This document shows positions 17,004 through 26,330 of a stretch of DNA of 44,210 bases, one piece after another (the first letter of the stretch is position 1; every line of letters begins with the position of its first letter). The stretch comes from Alteromonadaceae bacterium (GTDB taxonomy: Bacteria > Pseudomonadota > Gammaproteobacteria > Pseudomonadales > Cellvibrionaceae). Where the stretch lies: positions 1-44,210 of the forward strand of contig NVXL01000214.1 in NCBI GenBank assembly GCA_002746115.1. The letters are read 5' to 3'. The translations under genes were made by a program, and so were the position numbers. The notes below the pieces were generated by a model. The model was not told where the DNA came from, searched no databases, and saw only the letters and a program-made list of their open reading frames with translations.

Positions 17004-17987
17004 TTATGAAGGCAGCAAAGACTTAACAGCGTCTCGCTCGTCGCTCAATTCTTTAGCTGTTGCATCCATTTTTGCACGAGAAAACTCATCAACAGACAGA
17101 TCTTGAACAATTTTCCAATCTCCATCACGACATACGCACGGGAAGGAGTAAATCAAACCTTCCTCAATACCGTAACTGCCGTCGCTGTATACGCCCATAC
17201 TTACCCAATCGCCGTCATTTGAACCAAGCGCCCAATCGCGCATGTGGAAAATAGCGGCATTTGCAGCAGAAGCTGCACTTGATGCACCGCGAGCTTTAAT
17301 TATCGCAGCACCGCGCTGCTGCACCTCAGGAATAAACGTATCTTGATACCAAGACTGGTCGATCTTCTCAATAGCAGGCTCACCTAATACTTGCGCGTGA
17401 AATAAGTCTGGGTATTGAGTCGAAGAGTGGTTGCCCCAAATCGTCATATGGGTGACATCATTCACCGTAACGTCCAATTTATCTGCAAGCTGAGATATCG
17501 CTCGATTATGATCGAGTCGAGTCATAGCCGTAAACTGACGCGGATCGATTGAAGGCGCATTACGCTGAGCAATCAAGGCGTTCGTATTAGCAGGATTACC
17601 CACTACCAACACTTTGATATCGCGCGATGCGTGGTCATCAATGGCTTTGCCTTGCACTGAAAAGATCGCAGCATTAGCTTCAAGTAAGTCTTTTCTCTCC
17701 ATACCCGGGCCACGTGGACGAGCTCCAACAAGTAAGGCATATTCGGCATCTTTAAACGCTACGTTTGCATCATCAGTACAAACCATTCCAGACAGCAGAG
17801 GAAATGCGCAGTCATCAAGCTCCATCGCGACGCCGCGAAGGGCGTCCAAAGCAGGCGTAATTTCAAGTAGCTGGAGAATTACTGGTTGATCTAGGCCCAG
17901 CATCTCGCCAGCAGCAATTCTAAATAGTAGGGAATAGCTAATTTGGCCAGCAGCGCCAGTAATGGCAACACGAACAGGTGCTTTCAC
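17004..17987 (-). CDS. mdh: Malate dehydrogenase (NAD+), type 2
   Basis: Mdh interconverts malate and oxaloacetate in the TCA cycle. The 327-residue protein has the Rossmann motif [21 protein letters not shown] (6-26). [15 protein letters not shown] is the mobile active-site loop with the substrate arginines. VGNPANTNA and TRLDHNRA follow, and [12 protein letters not shown] carries the catalytic histidine. This pattern belongs to the type 2, about 327-residue class rather than the shorter E. coli class. The start is a GTG with CGGAGA upstream. A strong terminator follows. Confidence 0.96.
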   Translation of the reverse strand: MKAPVRVAITGAAGQISYSLLFRIAAGEMLGLDQPVILQLLEITPALDALRGVAMELDDCAFPLLSGMVCTDDANVAFKDAEYALLVGARPRGPGMERKDLLEANAAIFSVQGKAIDDHASRDIKVLVVGNPANTNALIAQRNAPSIDPRQFTAMTRLDHNRAISQLADKLDVTVNDVTHMTIWGNHSSTQYPDLFHAQVLGEPAIEKIDQSWYQDTFIPEVQQRGAAIIKARGASSAASAANAAIFHMRDWALGSNDGDWVSMGVYSDGSYGIEEGLIYSFPCVCRDGDWKIVQDLSVDEFSRAKMDATAKELSDERDAVKSLLPS

Positions 17988-18114
17988 AATATATCTCCGG
18001 TATCAAAAGTGGAACAGAACAAAAAAGAGCGTGATTATAGTACTCTAGATGAAAATGTCATTAGTTTTATAGTAACGCAACCCTTCGCTAACCAAAACAG
18101 CGAGAAACCAAAAG

Positions 18115-18738
18115 CTAAGATCCTTGCGCGGTATAGCGCTCGCTCAAAGCAGCATATAACACATCCGTAAAGCCTTCCTGATTGCAATCAAGAGAACCAA
18201 GCAACATAGAAAGATGTTCATTATCCTCCTTTGCACCCCAAACCTTTTGGTATGTGCCGGCTTTATAGCCATGATCTTGACGAAAACGGTTTAATACATT
18301 TTTGCCAATGTAATTCTGGTATAAACCCTCAAAACTTAAATCGACCGCAGCCATCAACAAAGCAAAGCGACCAATATCAAAACCTTTAGAGCGTATGGTT
18401 TCACCCGCAAAATCTTCTAGCAAATCTTTGAAATCGCCCTCTTGCACAACAGCGGACTCGAGCTGCTCAACAACCTGCTGCGCAATCAAGTCTAAGTCTT
18501 GAGATTCAATCAAATGAATACTCAGACCAAAATGCCAAATATCAACCAATTCAAGTATCACCTGATCCATGTCAGGCGCCTGATGCTTCCACCACTTCCA
18601 ACCGTAGTGATCCATTAACTCAGCGCATTCGACCCAAACCGCCCGATACCACGCATAATTTTGCTCGCGCCATTGCGGGTGCACTTTTGTATTGATCGCA
18701 TCTTGCAGCTGCAACATGTCTAAAACTTGCTGTTTCAT
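18115..18738 (-). CDS. dUTP diphosphatase, dimeric all-alpha family
   Basis: A 207-residue protein of the dimeric dUTPase/MazG-like all-alpha NTP pyrophosphatase family. It hydrolyses dUTP to dUMP and pyrophosphate, keeping uracil out of DNA and feeding dTMP synthesis. The two metal-binding helices are visible: VECAELMDHYGWKWWK (ExxE) and ILELVDIWHFG (ExxD), with HPQWREQNYAWYRAVW before them. This family is unrelated to the trimeric Dut of E. coli. The ATG at 18738 follows AAAGG; a TTG at 18777 would add 13 residues. It is upstream of mdh on the same strand but about 130 bases apart. Confidence 0.87.
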   Translation of the reverse strand: MKQQVLDMLQLQDAINTKVHPQWREQNYAWYRAVWVECAELMDHYGWKWWKHQAPDMDQVILELVDIWHFGLSIHLIESQDLDLIAQQVVEQLESAVVQEGDFKDLLEDFAGETIRSKGFDIGRFALLMAAVDLSFEGLYQNYIGKNVLNRFRQDHGYKAGTYQKVWGAKEDNEHLSMLLGSLDCNQEGFTDVLYAALSERYTAQGS

Positions 18739-18826
18739 TAAAATAGAACCTTTGTATATTTTGGAGCTCTCTGACAAAAAGAATTACTACTGTTTTTAAT
18801 TGGCGCTAACCACATTTATGCCAGCA

Positions 18827-19609
18827 TTAAGCCCGCTTTGCCCGATTAAACAGACGGAAGAAATTATCTGAGCTCACCTCGCACAATTCCTCAAAGCAAA
18901 TACCTCTTAATTCCGCAACATATTCGGCCACCGCCTTCACGTATTTAGGCTCGTTTGGTTTGCCACGAAACGGCACGGGAGCCAAATAAGGCGAATCGGT
19001 TTCAACCAACAGCCTCTCAAGCGGCATTTTTTTAACCACCTCACGCAGCTCAGAGGCGCTATTGAAGGTGACGATGCCCGATATGGAAATATAGTAATTC
19101 ATATCCATTGCTTTTTTAGCCATCTCCCACGACTCAGTAAAGCAATGCAACACACCTGAAGACGCGGTATTGCCATAATTGCGGATCAGATCCAGCGTAT
19201 CTTCTCGTGCCTCACGCGTATGCACAATAACAGGTAAGCCCAATTCACCTGCAGCCACCAAATGGTTAGCAAAACTGAGCTTTTGAAAATCTGCAGACCC
19301 TCCACTGTAGTGGTAGTCCAAACCAGTCTCCCCAAGCGCTACCACTTTAGGGGTATCCGCCCAACTTTTAAGCATTGCAGGAGATACAACATCTGCATCG
19401 ACTGACGAGGGGTGCACGCCGACAGAAGCATATACACTTGGGAAATCATGAGCGATATCCAACACTCCCGCCATGCCCTCTTGATCAATACAAACGCAAA
19501 GCATATGACTCACGCCCTGCTCTCGAGCGGCTTGAAGGGCTTGTTTTAAATCACCCTGATAAACACCAAGATCAAGACGATCCAAGTGGCAATGAGAATC
19601 AACTAGCAT
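18827..19609 (-). CDS. TatD-family metal-dependent hydrolase (YcfH type)
   Basis: A 260-residue TIM-barrel metallohydrolase, probably a DNase of the TatD family. Metal ligands are visible in order: DSHCHLD (His6, His8), VALGETGLDYHY (Glu), PVIVHTREA (His), VLHCFTES (His) and LVETDSPYLAP (Asp). PFRGKPNEP is also a family signature. It is the last gene of the classical holB-pilZ-tatD order seen in Pseudomonas-like genomes and lies about 115 bases after pilZ. The ribosome site is weak. Confidence 0.93.
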   Translation of the reverse strand: MLVDSHCHLDRLDLGVYQGDLKQALQAAREQGVSHMLCVCIDQEGMAGVLDIAHDFPSVYASVGVHPSSVDADVVSPAMLKSWADTPKVVALGETGLDYHYSGGSADFQKLSFANHLVAAGELGLPVIVHTREAREDTLDLIRNYGNTASSGVLHCFTESWEMAKKAMDMNYYISISGIVTFNSASELREVVKKMPLERLLVETDSPYLAPVPFRGKPNEPKYVKAVAEYVAELRGICFEELCEVSSDNFFRLFNRAKRA

Positions 19610-19723
19610 AATTTAAGAGAGATAAATACAACGCACTACAAGACGTTGTGAACGTTTAAGGGGTACACGTTAAAAGTAACGTGACATATTTTATTACTAT
19701 ATTACTGCGTCAACACAGCCTGG

Positions 19724-20077
19724 CTACATCGTGTGTGTTGGACGCTCGGAATCTAGGGAGCCGGCCAAATAATTTTCGATTTTACTATTAGCGATGTCAT
19801 CTTCGCCACTAAACTGTACGCCGATGCCAGCGGCGCGATTCCCCTGAGCGCCTTTTGGCGTAATCCACACAACTCGACCCGCCACAGGAATCTTCTCAGG
19901 CTCATCCATTAAGCTCAGCAACATAAACACTTCATCACCGAGGGTGTAAGATTTACCCGTAGGGATAAACAAACCACCATGCTGGATAAAGGGCATATAA
20001 GCCGCATACAGCACAGCCTTATCCCTAATAGTCAAAGAGAGAATGCCATTTCGAGCAGATCCACCCAAACCTTTCAT
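19724..20077 (-). CDS. pilZ: Type IV pilus assembly protein PilZ
   Basis: A 117-residue single PilZ-domain protein. NGILSLTIRDKAVLYAAYMP, GGLFIPT, LGDEVFMLL, EKIPVAGRVVWITPKGAQ and RAAGIGVQF match the founding PilZ of Pseudomonas type IV pilus assembly. That protein lacks the Arg-rich c-di-GMP-binding motif of other PilZ domains, and I see no RxxxR before the fold here either. It should act in the cytoplasm on pilus extension through PilB and FimX-like partners. Location between holB and tatD is the usual one. Confidence 0.94.
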   Translation of the reverse strand: MKGLGGSARNGILSLTIRDKAVLYAAYMPFIQHGGLFIPTGKSYTLGDEVFMLLSLMDEPEKIPVAGRVVWITPKGAQGNRAAGIGVQFSGEDDIANSKIENYLAGSLDSERPTHTM

Positions 20078-20178
20078 GTACTTGATACCTACATTATTTT
20101 GACAAACGCGAAATCACAATGATGCTCTCGCCGAAAGCGTTACCTACCATTATACATGCTTATAATCAATTGGAAGAC

Positions 20179-21177
20179 CTAAGCCGCCGACGAAAAGCCA
20201 GTTGCGGCATGCCAATCCATAGTTAGCTCCTCAAAAAACAAAGCCGGGTTCAAATTTGCCACCGACTGCGCTTGCCTCTTTTTCTGGCAAAGCCTATCCC
20301 AAAGTTTAAAAAACACACGAGACTGACACCGATCAACCGCTACAACCAAATCTCGATAATGCCCTAAAACTTTCCGCTGCCCACACTTATGTGCCAATAC
20401 CACCTCAATTGCCACCATCATCAACTGCACAACATCGTAGGGCTCTTGCCCCGTCAGTTGCTTTGCAAACAGCATGGGCTCTAATTGACGCTGAGCAATA
20501 GAGACCATCGACGCGACAATCTTCCCCCGCCTCGCAATTTCGCCGTCATCATGCCACTCTTTCGCCAGCAATGGCGCGCCTTGAGCCTCATCAAGTAAGA
20601 ACTCAGCATCCGCGACTGATACGCTCTCTAACCACTCCAAAGCTTGCTCTCTCGGTGGAGCAGGTAAGAAAAACTTTGCACAGCGACTTTTAATAGTCGG
20701 CAGAATTGAGCTCGGCTGATGACTTACCAGTACAAAAATCGTCTTACCCGAAGGCTCCTCAAGGTTTTTCAGCAGTGCATTCGCGGCATTTGTGTTCATT
20801 GCTTCCGCAGGCCATAATACGACGACTTTATAACCCCCTTGCTGAGGCGTTTTGGCAACGAACTCTGCAACGGCTCGGATTTGATCCACTTTTATCTGAC
20901 GAGCTTTTTCTTCTAAATGCACCTGAACCAAATCAGGGTGACTTCCCGCTTTCAGCAGCTGACACCCTTTGCAATTGCCGCAAGCCAAGCGTTCAAGCGG
21001 CGACAAACACAAAAGGTACTGCCCCATCGCAAGCGCCAGTGACTTAGCACCGACACCATGCTGCTCGGTAATCAAAAAAGCATGGGGGAGCTTTTCGGCT
21101 TCATGATTGGAACAAAAAAGATCCCAAATATGTTGTTGCCACTGAAAAGGTGGCATCGCTAGAATTGCATTTGACAT
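20179..21177 (-). CDS. holB: DNA polymerase III subunit delta'
   Basis: HolB is a clamp-loader subunit. The 332-residue protein has LPHAFLITEQHGVGAKSLA with a degenerate P-loop (GVGAKS), as expected for delta', which does not hydrolyse ATP. CGNCKGCQLLKAGSHPDL has the zinc-binding cysteines, and IKVDQIR, NAANALLKNLEEP and IKSRCAKF are the sensor and SRC motifs. Three ATGs are possible (21207, 21177, 21156); none has a clear ribosome site and 21177 is a compromise. A divergent rluA-like gene begins 46 bases away, which breaks the normal tmk-holB linkage. Confidence 0.93.
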   Translation of the reverse strand: MSNAILAMPPFQWQQHIWDLFCSNHEAEKLPHAFLITEQHGVGAKSLALAMGQYLLCLSPLERLACGNCKGCQLLKAGSHPDLVQVHLEEKARQIKVDQIRAVAEFVAKTPQQGGYKVVVLWPAEAMNTNAANALLKNLEEPSGKTIFVLVSHQPSSILPTIKSRCAKFFLPAPPREQALEWLESVSVADAEFLLDEAQGAPLLAKEWHDDGEIARRGKIVASMVSIAQRQLEPMLFAKQLTGQEPYDVVQLMMVAIEVVLAHKCGQRKVLGHYRDLVVAVDRCQSRVFFKLWDRLCQKKRQAQSVANLNPALFFEELTMDWHAATGFSSAA

Positions 21178-21222
21178 AATAAACAATAAATACAAATTGA
21201 ATGACATGAATTCGGAAGCATT

Positions 21223-21855
21223 ATGTACCGTTTAGTATATGAAGATAAAGACTTAATTATTGTAAACAAACCTGCGGGTATGTTATGTGTTCCAGGCTTA
21301 AGTGAGCCCCAAAATTTATTCGAATTGGTGAAAAAAGATTACCCCAATGCACGTACTGTCCACAGACTAGACATGGCAACCTCCGGACTTGTGATATTCC
21401 CTCTCAACCATGCGACTCAAAAGCACATCGGCCAACAGTTCGAACACAAGCTCGTATCCAAAAGCTACGCATGTATTGTGTCGGGCGTAGTCACACCTAA
21501 CTCAGGGGAGATACATTCAGCATTAATGAGTGATTGGGAGAATCGCCCGCGACAAAAGATCGATTGGATTAACGGTAAGCAGTCGAGTACATATTTTGAG
21601 GTGATCTCAAGATGTGAACAAAAGCAGCAAACTCAAATGAAGCTCACCCCCATTACTGGGCGAACACATCAATTACGACTTCACATGTTGCAGATTGAGC
21701 ACCCAATTCTGGGCGACTACTTCTACCACAAAGGCAATTCAAACAAGGCCTCAACCCGCTTAATGCTTCACGCTCAGCACTTGAATTTTACGCACCCCAG
21801 TCAACAGACAGCAATCGACATCAGCTGTGAAAGTGGCTTTAAGCTTAAATCTTAG
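21223..21855 (+). CDS. Pseudouridine synthase, RluA family
   Basis: A 210-residue protein that isomerises uridine to pseudouridine in RNA. The catalytic motif is VHRLDMATSGL with Asp50, preceded by IIVNKPAGMLCVPG and followed by TGRTHQLRLHM and HPILGDYFY. There is no S4 domain, and the length is close to E. coli RluA (about 219), which modifies 23S rRNA and some tRNAs. Family membership is sure; the exact target is not. It is transcribed against the flow between tmk and holB and converges on tmk with 17 bases between the stops. Confidence 0.9.
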   Translation: MYRLVYEDKDLIIVNKPAGMLCVPGLSEPQNLFELVKKDYPNARTVHRLDMATSGLVIFPLNHATQKHIGQQFEHKLVSKSYACIVSGVVTPNSGEIHSALMSDWENRPRQKIDWINGKQSSTYFEVISRCEQKQQTQMKLTPITGRTHQLRLHMLQIEHPILGDYFYHKGNSNKASTRLMLHAQHLNFTHPSQQTAIDISCESGFKLKS

Positions 21856-21872
21856 ATAAACATACCGCTGAA

Positions 21873-22496
21873 CTAGCACTCTAACAACTGAGCTATTCGA
21901 GCACTTATCGACGCCTGTACACCCTCTAACGACTGAGAAGCATCGATCACATAATATCGATCCGGCGACATATTAACCCGCGCCAAATACCCCTCTCTGA
22001 CACGCCGAAAAAAAGCCATGTCTTCAGACTCGAAACGATCAAGGCTTGCCCTTGCACTCGCCCGCTTTAAACCAATTTCAACATCCAGATCCAAATAGAA
22101 AGTTTTATCTGGTCGAATATCACCCTGAACCAAAGATTCAAGCTGCATAACAAGTTCAACAGATAAACCTCGACCGTAACCCTGATAAGCGTAAGTCGCA
22201 TCCGTGAAGCGGTCACACAAAACCCACTCGCCGCGATTAATTGCAGGAATAATAACGCTATTTAAATGCTGAGCTCTCGCAGCAAATACCAATAACAACT
22301 CTGCTGACGGATCAACAGCCTCTTCTCTTTTGGCTAAAAGTATCTCGCGCAGCTCTTCAGAGAGTGGTGTCCCACCAGGCTCACGAGTCAATAAAACTTT
22401 ATGGCCAGCATCTTCGAGGCGCTGTTTAATAAAGGAAATATTCGTTGTTTTACCAACCCCCTCACCACCTTCGACTGTAACAAATTTACCTTTCAT
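21873..22496 (-). CDS. tmk: Thymidylate kinase
   Basis: Tmk phosphorylates dTMP to dTDP. The 207-residue protein has the P-loop [11 protein letters not shown] (8-18), the DR motif [18 protein letters not shown], and [15 protein letters not shown], with a lid region containing the basic run ARASLDRFE. It lies 21 bases after mltG and is very likely cotranscribed with it. No strong ribosome site is seen. The order mltG-tmk-holB is standard, but here an opposing gene comes between tmk and holB. Confidence 0.96.
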   Translation of the reverse strand: MKGKFVTVEGGEGVGKTTNISFIKQRLEDAGHKVLLTREPGGTPLSEELREILLAKREEAVDPSAELLLVFAARAQHLNSVIIPAINRGEWVLCDRFTDATYAYQGYGRGLSVELVMQLESLVQGDIRPDKTFYLDLDVEIGLKRASARASLDRFESEDMAFFRRVREGYLARVNMSPDRYYVIDASQSLEGVQASISARIAQLLEC

Positions 22497-22517
22497 AGAA
22501 AAATTTCTAATAGACTT

Positions 22518-23549
22518 TTATTTTTGAGGTGACGAGCGATAATCAGCACGACGTTTTTTCTGATATTTCCTCACGGCATTTATATGCTCGTCTAAAGTCG
22601 CTGAAAAATAGTGCGAGCCATCCCCTTTTGCAACAAAATATAAACTCTCGCCGGGCTCCGGATGTAAAGCCGCGTGTATAGCTTCTCGCCCCGGCATTGC
22701 AATCGGCGTAGGGGGCAAGCCTTTGATCATATAAGTATTATATGCTGTCAGCTTTTTGAGGTCTTTCCGAGTAATATTACCTTGGTATTTATCACCCATT
22801 CCATATATTACCGTCGGGTCTGTTTGCAAACGCATGCCTTTACGCAAGCGTCGAACAAAAACACCGGCAATTGTTTTTCGCTCACTGGCGACACCGGTTT
22901 CTTTCTCGACAATAGAAGCCATTATTAGGGCTTCATATACGCTCTCATACGGAAGATCAGAGTCTCGCAAATCCCACTCTTCATTTAACACCGATTTCAT
23001 TTTTTTATGCGCGCGCAGCAATATAGATATATCACTGTCGTTGCGAAGGTATTGATACGTATCAGGAAAAAACCAACCCTCAGGGTGAACAAGATCCACC
23101 CCACTAGCTTGAAGCACTGCCAAAGCATCGCCTGACTCAAGCTTGTGAGAAAGTTTAGGGGCATCATTCAAGACAAGCAACATCTGCTTAAAGCTCCGCC
23201 CTTCGACAAGCGTTAAACGATGCTCGACCACCTCGCCTCGCTGTAACTTTTGCAGCAAGGACAAAGGCGACTCTTGACTAGAAAACTGAAATTCACCAGC
23301 TTTAATCGCATCAAGATGCTCAACTCTGGCGTACAAAACCCACAGTTTAGGCCATTTAACTAGGCCGATTTGTTGCATATCTCGCCCAACAGCGTGCAAC
23401 CCTGTGCCGGGTTCGACAATGTAGACTTGATGTGTTTCTGAGACAGGAAGCGGACTTGTAAGCCACTGCCAAAAAGAAAAGGCTAGCGCCCCGACAATAA
23501 TCGACAATGTCGATAACAGCATGAAAAACCACACCAGTCGGGAGCGCAT
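22518..23549 (-). CDS. mltG: Endolytic murein transglycosylase MltG
   Basis: A 343-residue inner-membrane protein. One N-terminal membrane helix (WFFMLLSTLSIIVGALAFSF) anchors a periplasmic part containing a LysM-like subdomain (VYIVEPGTGLHAVGRDMQQ) and the YceG catalytic domain. The catalytic Glu lies in ASIVEKETG; RLQTDPTVIYG, YNTYMIKGLPPTPIAMPG and YFVAKGDGSHYFS are signatures. MltG cuts nascent glycan strands and so limits their length. The ATG at 23549 is favoured over a TTG at 23561. The pabC gene that normally precedes mltG is absent. Confidence 0.95.
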   Translation of the reverse strand: MRSRLVWFFMLLSTLSIIVGALAFSFWQWLTSPLPVSETHQVYIVEPGTGLHAVGRDMQQIGLVKWPKLWVLYARVEHLDAIKAGEFQFSSQESPLSLLQKLQRGEVVEHRLTLVEGRSFKQMLLVLNDAPKLSHKLESGDALAVLQASGVDLVHPEGWFFPDTYQYLRNDSDISILLRAHKKMKSVLNEEWDLRDSDLPYESVYEALIMASIVEKETGVASERKTIAGVFVRRLRKGMRLQTDPTVIYGMGDKYQGNITRKDLKKLTAYNTYMIKGLPPTPIAMPGREAIHAALHPEPGESLYFVAKGDGSHYFSATLDEHINAVRKYQKKRRADYRSSPQK

Positions 23550-23621
23550 AGTATTACGCAAGAGACTTGTTAATCATGAGCACATTAGTCATAAGTGTAA
23601 GGTCAGCATTCACAATAACTA

Positions 23622-24857
23622 TCACTCAAATCGCTTGAAAACTAAGGTTCCGTTTGTACCGCCAAAACCAAAAGAGTTGCTCATGGCAATGTCAATTTTC
23701 ATCTCTTGTGCAGTGTGTGGAACAAAGTTAAGGTCACAACCATCGTCGGGCGTATCGAGATTAATCGTAGGCGGCGCCACTTGATCCCGCAAAGACAAAG
23801 CCGTGAATATCGCTTCTACCGCGCCTGCGGCACCAAGCAAATGACCAATCATCGATTTAGTTGAACTTACAGCGAGTTTGTAGGCGTGATCTTTAAAAAT
23901 ACTTTTGACCGCTTCACACTCATTTTTATCACCTGCTATGGTTGAGGTGCCGTGTGCATTAATATAGTCAACAGCATCAGCAGCCAAACCGGCGTCATGC
24001 AAAGCATTGCTCATCGATAACTGAGCACCCTCACCAGAAGGCGAAGTAATATGGTAAGCATCGCCACTCGCACCAAAACCAACTAGCTCGGCATAAATCT
24101 TCGCGCCACGTGCTTGAGCATGCTCAAGACTTTCCAAAACGACAATACCCGCACCATCGCCTAGAACAAAACCATCGCGGTTTTTATCCCAAGGTCGACT
24201 TGCCGCTTCAGGAGCGTCATTGCGCTTAGATAGTGCACGCGCAGCGCCAAAACCTGCAATACCTAGGTTAGTCGCAGCTCGTTCTGCACCTCCTGCAACC
24301 ATGGCATCTGCAGTGCCATAGCAAATTTCACGCGCAGCGAGACCAATAGAATGCGTACCTGTCGTACATGCGGTCGCTACCGCAAGATTAATACCTTTAA
24401 AGCCATAACGGATCGAAAGAAAGCCTGAAATCATATTAATGATCGCACCAGGCACGAAGAAAGGAGATACACGACGCGGACCACGATCCGCAATAGTCAA
24501 AGTCGTCTCTTCAATAAAGCCCAAACCACCAATACCAGATCCAATAATGCAACCGATGCGTGAAGCGTTCTCTTCAGTTACTTCAAGCCCTGAATCTGTA
24601 ACCGCTTGAACACCCGCGGCCATACCGTATTGGATAAAAGTATCCATTTTGCGGGATTCTTTTGATGATAAATAAGGGGATATATCAAAATCTTGTACTG
24701 CTGCACAGATTTGTGTGGACAAGGCTGATGCGTCGAAGCTAGTAATCTTGCTTACACCGCTTTTTCCATTGAGAATATTCTCCCAAGTGTCTTTAACATT
24801 ATGCCCGGCTGCAGTCACCATGCCCAGACCGGTAACAACGACTCTTCTGCGACTCAC
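23622..24857 (-). CDS. fabF: 3-oxoacyl-ACP synthase II
   Basis: FabF condenses malonyl-ACP with acyl-ACP during fatty-acid elongation. The 411 residues match the usual 412. The active site is complete: the Cys in [13 protein letters not shown], His in [12 protein letters not shown], the Lys of [14 protein letters not shown] and its His. [14 protein letters not shown] closes the protein. The GTG at 24857 is chosen because it gives the standard N terminus ([13 protein letters not shown]) and follows GGAGAG; a further 15 residues upstream are unlike FabF. An attenuator-like terminator separates it from acpP. Confidence 0.97.
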   Translation of the reverse strand: MSRRRVVVTGLGMVTAAGHNVKDTWENILNGKSGVSKITSFDASALSTQICAAVQDFDISPYLSSKESRKMDTFIQYGMAAGVQAVTDSGLEVTEENASRIGCIIGSGIGGLGFIEETTLTIADRGPRRVSPFFVPGAIINMISGFLSIRYGFKGINLAVATACTTGTHSIGLAAREICYGTADAMVAGGAERAATNLGIAGFGAARALSKRNDAPEAASRPWDKNRDGFVLGDGAGIVVLESLEHAQARGAKIYAELVGFGASGDAYHITSPSGEGAQLSMSNALHDAGLAADAVDYINAHGTSTIAGDKNECEAVKSIFKDHAYKLAVSSTKSMIGHLLGAAGAVEAIFTALSLRDQVAPPTINLDTPDDGCDLNFVPHTAQEMKIDIAMSNSFGFGGTNGTLVFKRFE

Positions 24858-24975
24858 ATCACTCTCCGATAGGCGCCAACGACCAGCACTCCACATGAAC
24901 ACACCAACTCCGAATAAAGGGGCGGGTAATACATTTGAATAGGGTACAGATATTTAAGTGTTGGCTTTTTTAAGG

Positions 24976-25019
24976 AATAAATAAAACAAAAGCCGTTCCA
25001 TGAGACAGGATACGGCTTT
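24976..25019 (-). terminator. Terminator or attenuator between acpP and fabF
   Basis: AAAGCCGT at 24989-24996 pairs with ACGGCTTT at 25012-25019 around a 15-base loop. On the minus strand TGTTTTATTTATT follows. It lies about 50 bases after the acpP stop, where partial termination would make acyl carrier protein mRNA more abundant than fabF mRNA. Confidence 0.75.
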
Positions 25020-25070
25020 CGACATTCAGGATAGACAAATCAACGTATGATTGATTGCTATTTTTTACAA

Positions 25071-25307
25071 TTACTCGTTATTAGAGTTGACGTAGTCAAT
25101 AGCTGCTTGAACAGTAGTAATTTTTTCAGCTTCTTCGTCAGGAATTTCAGTATCAAATTCCTCTTCCAAAGCCATTACCAACTCAACAGTATCTAGTGAG
25201 TCTGCACCCAAATCGTCAACGAATGAAGCTTCATTTTTTACATCATCTTCTTTAACGCCTAATTGCTCTGCAACAATTCTTTTTACGCGTTCATCAATAT
25301 TACTCAT
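25071..25307 (-). CDS. acpP: Acyl carrier protein
   Basis: A 78-residue acidic helical protein that carries fatty-acyl intermediates on a 4'-phosphopantetheine arm. The attachment serine is Ser37 in [12 protein letters not shown]. The length and sequence are those of AcpP throughout. AGGAGT lies about 12 bases before the ATG, which is a rather long spacing. It sits between fabG and fabF as usual, with about 190 bases upstream that could hold its own promoter. Confidence 0.98.
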   Translation of the reverse strand: MSNIDERVKRIVAEQLGVKEDDVKNEASFVDDLGADSLDTVELVMALEEEFDTEIPDEEAEKITTVQAAIDYVNSNNE

Positions 25308-25499
25308 ATGGCTTTAAACTCCTAAATATAATCTTTTTGTGAAGCCGTATAAAGCGCGAAAACACCGTTGTAAGAAACTTAAGGCATCAACGTAGCTCCG
25401 GCCTACACGTGCGCGCATTCTAACGCGAAATTAACGCGTTGTAACGCCTGATTAAAAAAAAATTAACTAATTTTTGAAAAGTGCATTAAGTTCAAAGAC

Positions 25500-26243
25500 T
25501 TAACACATATACATACCACCATTTACATGCAACGTCTCGCCAGTAACGTAACTGGCATCATCGCTACATAGAAATTTTACGACCTTGGCAATTTCTTCAG
25601 GCTGCCCCAAGCGACCTAAAGGAATATTCTTGAGCATATGCTGCTTTTGCTCATCAGTAAGTTCTTTGGTCATATCCGTATCAATAAACCCGGGCGCTAC
25701 AGAGTTAACCGTAATATTTCTAGAACCCACTTCCTTGGCTAGCGAACGAGCAAAACCCATAACACCAGCCTTAGTGGCTGCATAATTGGTTTGACCAGCG
25801 TTGCCCATCTGCCCAACGACAGAGGAGACATTCACAATACGCCCCCAACGAGCCTTCATCATTCCACGTAAACACACCTTACTCAAACGAAAGACAGCAC
25901 TGAGGTTGGTATTAATAACATCAAACCACTCCTCATCACTCATACGCACCAGCAAGTTATCGCGAGTAATTCCAGCATTATTGACAAGAATTTCCGGTGC
26001 GCCATACTTTTCTTTGATTGAAACCATTAAAGCCGCGACTGAATCGACATCAGTGACATTCAACACCAAACCTTCGCCTTTAACACCCGACGATTGTAAG
26101 CGCTCGGAAATCCGCTCAGCCCCACCTTCGGTCGTCGCAGTACCGATTACTACAGCACCCGAGCCCCCCAAAGCACCAGCGATCGCCGCACCGATACCGC
26201 GACTCGCACCAGTTACCAACGCCGTTTTACCGTCAATTGACAC
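25500..26243 (-). CDS. fabG: 3-oxoacyl-ACP reductase
   Basis: FabG reduces 3-oxoacyl-ACP with NADPH. The 247-residue short-chain dehydrogenase has the cofactor loop TGASRGIGAAIA (11-22), NNAGITRDNLL (88-98), and the catalytic Ser141, Tyr154 and Lys158 (YAATK). It ends with VTGETLHVNGGMYM, the standard FabG C terminus. It starts with GTG after a strong AAGGGGG ribosome site. It lies between fabD and acpP in the conserved order. Confidence 0.97.
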   Translation of the reverse strand: MSIDGKTALVTGASRGIGAAIAGALGGSGAVVIGTATTEGGAERISERLQSSGVKGEGLVLNVTDVDSVAALMVSIKEKYGAPEILVNNAGITRDNLLVRMSDEEWFDVINTNLSAVFRLSKVCLRGMMKARWGRIVNVSSVVGQMGNAGQTNYAATKAGVMGFARSLAKEVGSRNITVNSVAPGFIDTDMTKELTDEQKQHMLKNIPLGRLGQPEEIAKVVKFLCSDDASYVTGETLHVNGGMYMC

Positions 26244-26330
26244 GGAAACACCCCCTTCAGTTAATTTTGCTTCTAGTTAAATTACATCAGCCTAATATAT
26301 CACCAGCTAACGTCACGACCTCGCCTTAGA

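Noticed and set aside
24858-24902. 15-residue N-terminal extension of FabF
   Set aside because: The GTG at 24857 has GGAGAG upstream and gives the standard FabF start. The extension is unlike the family.
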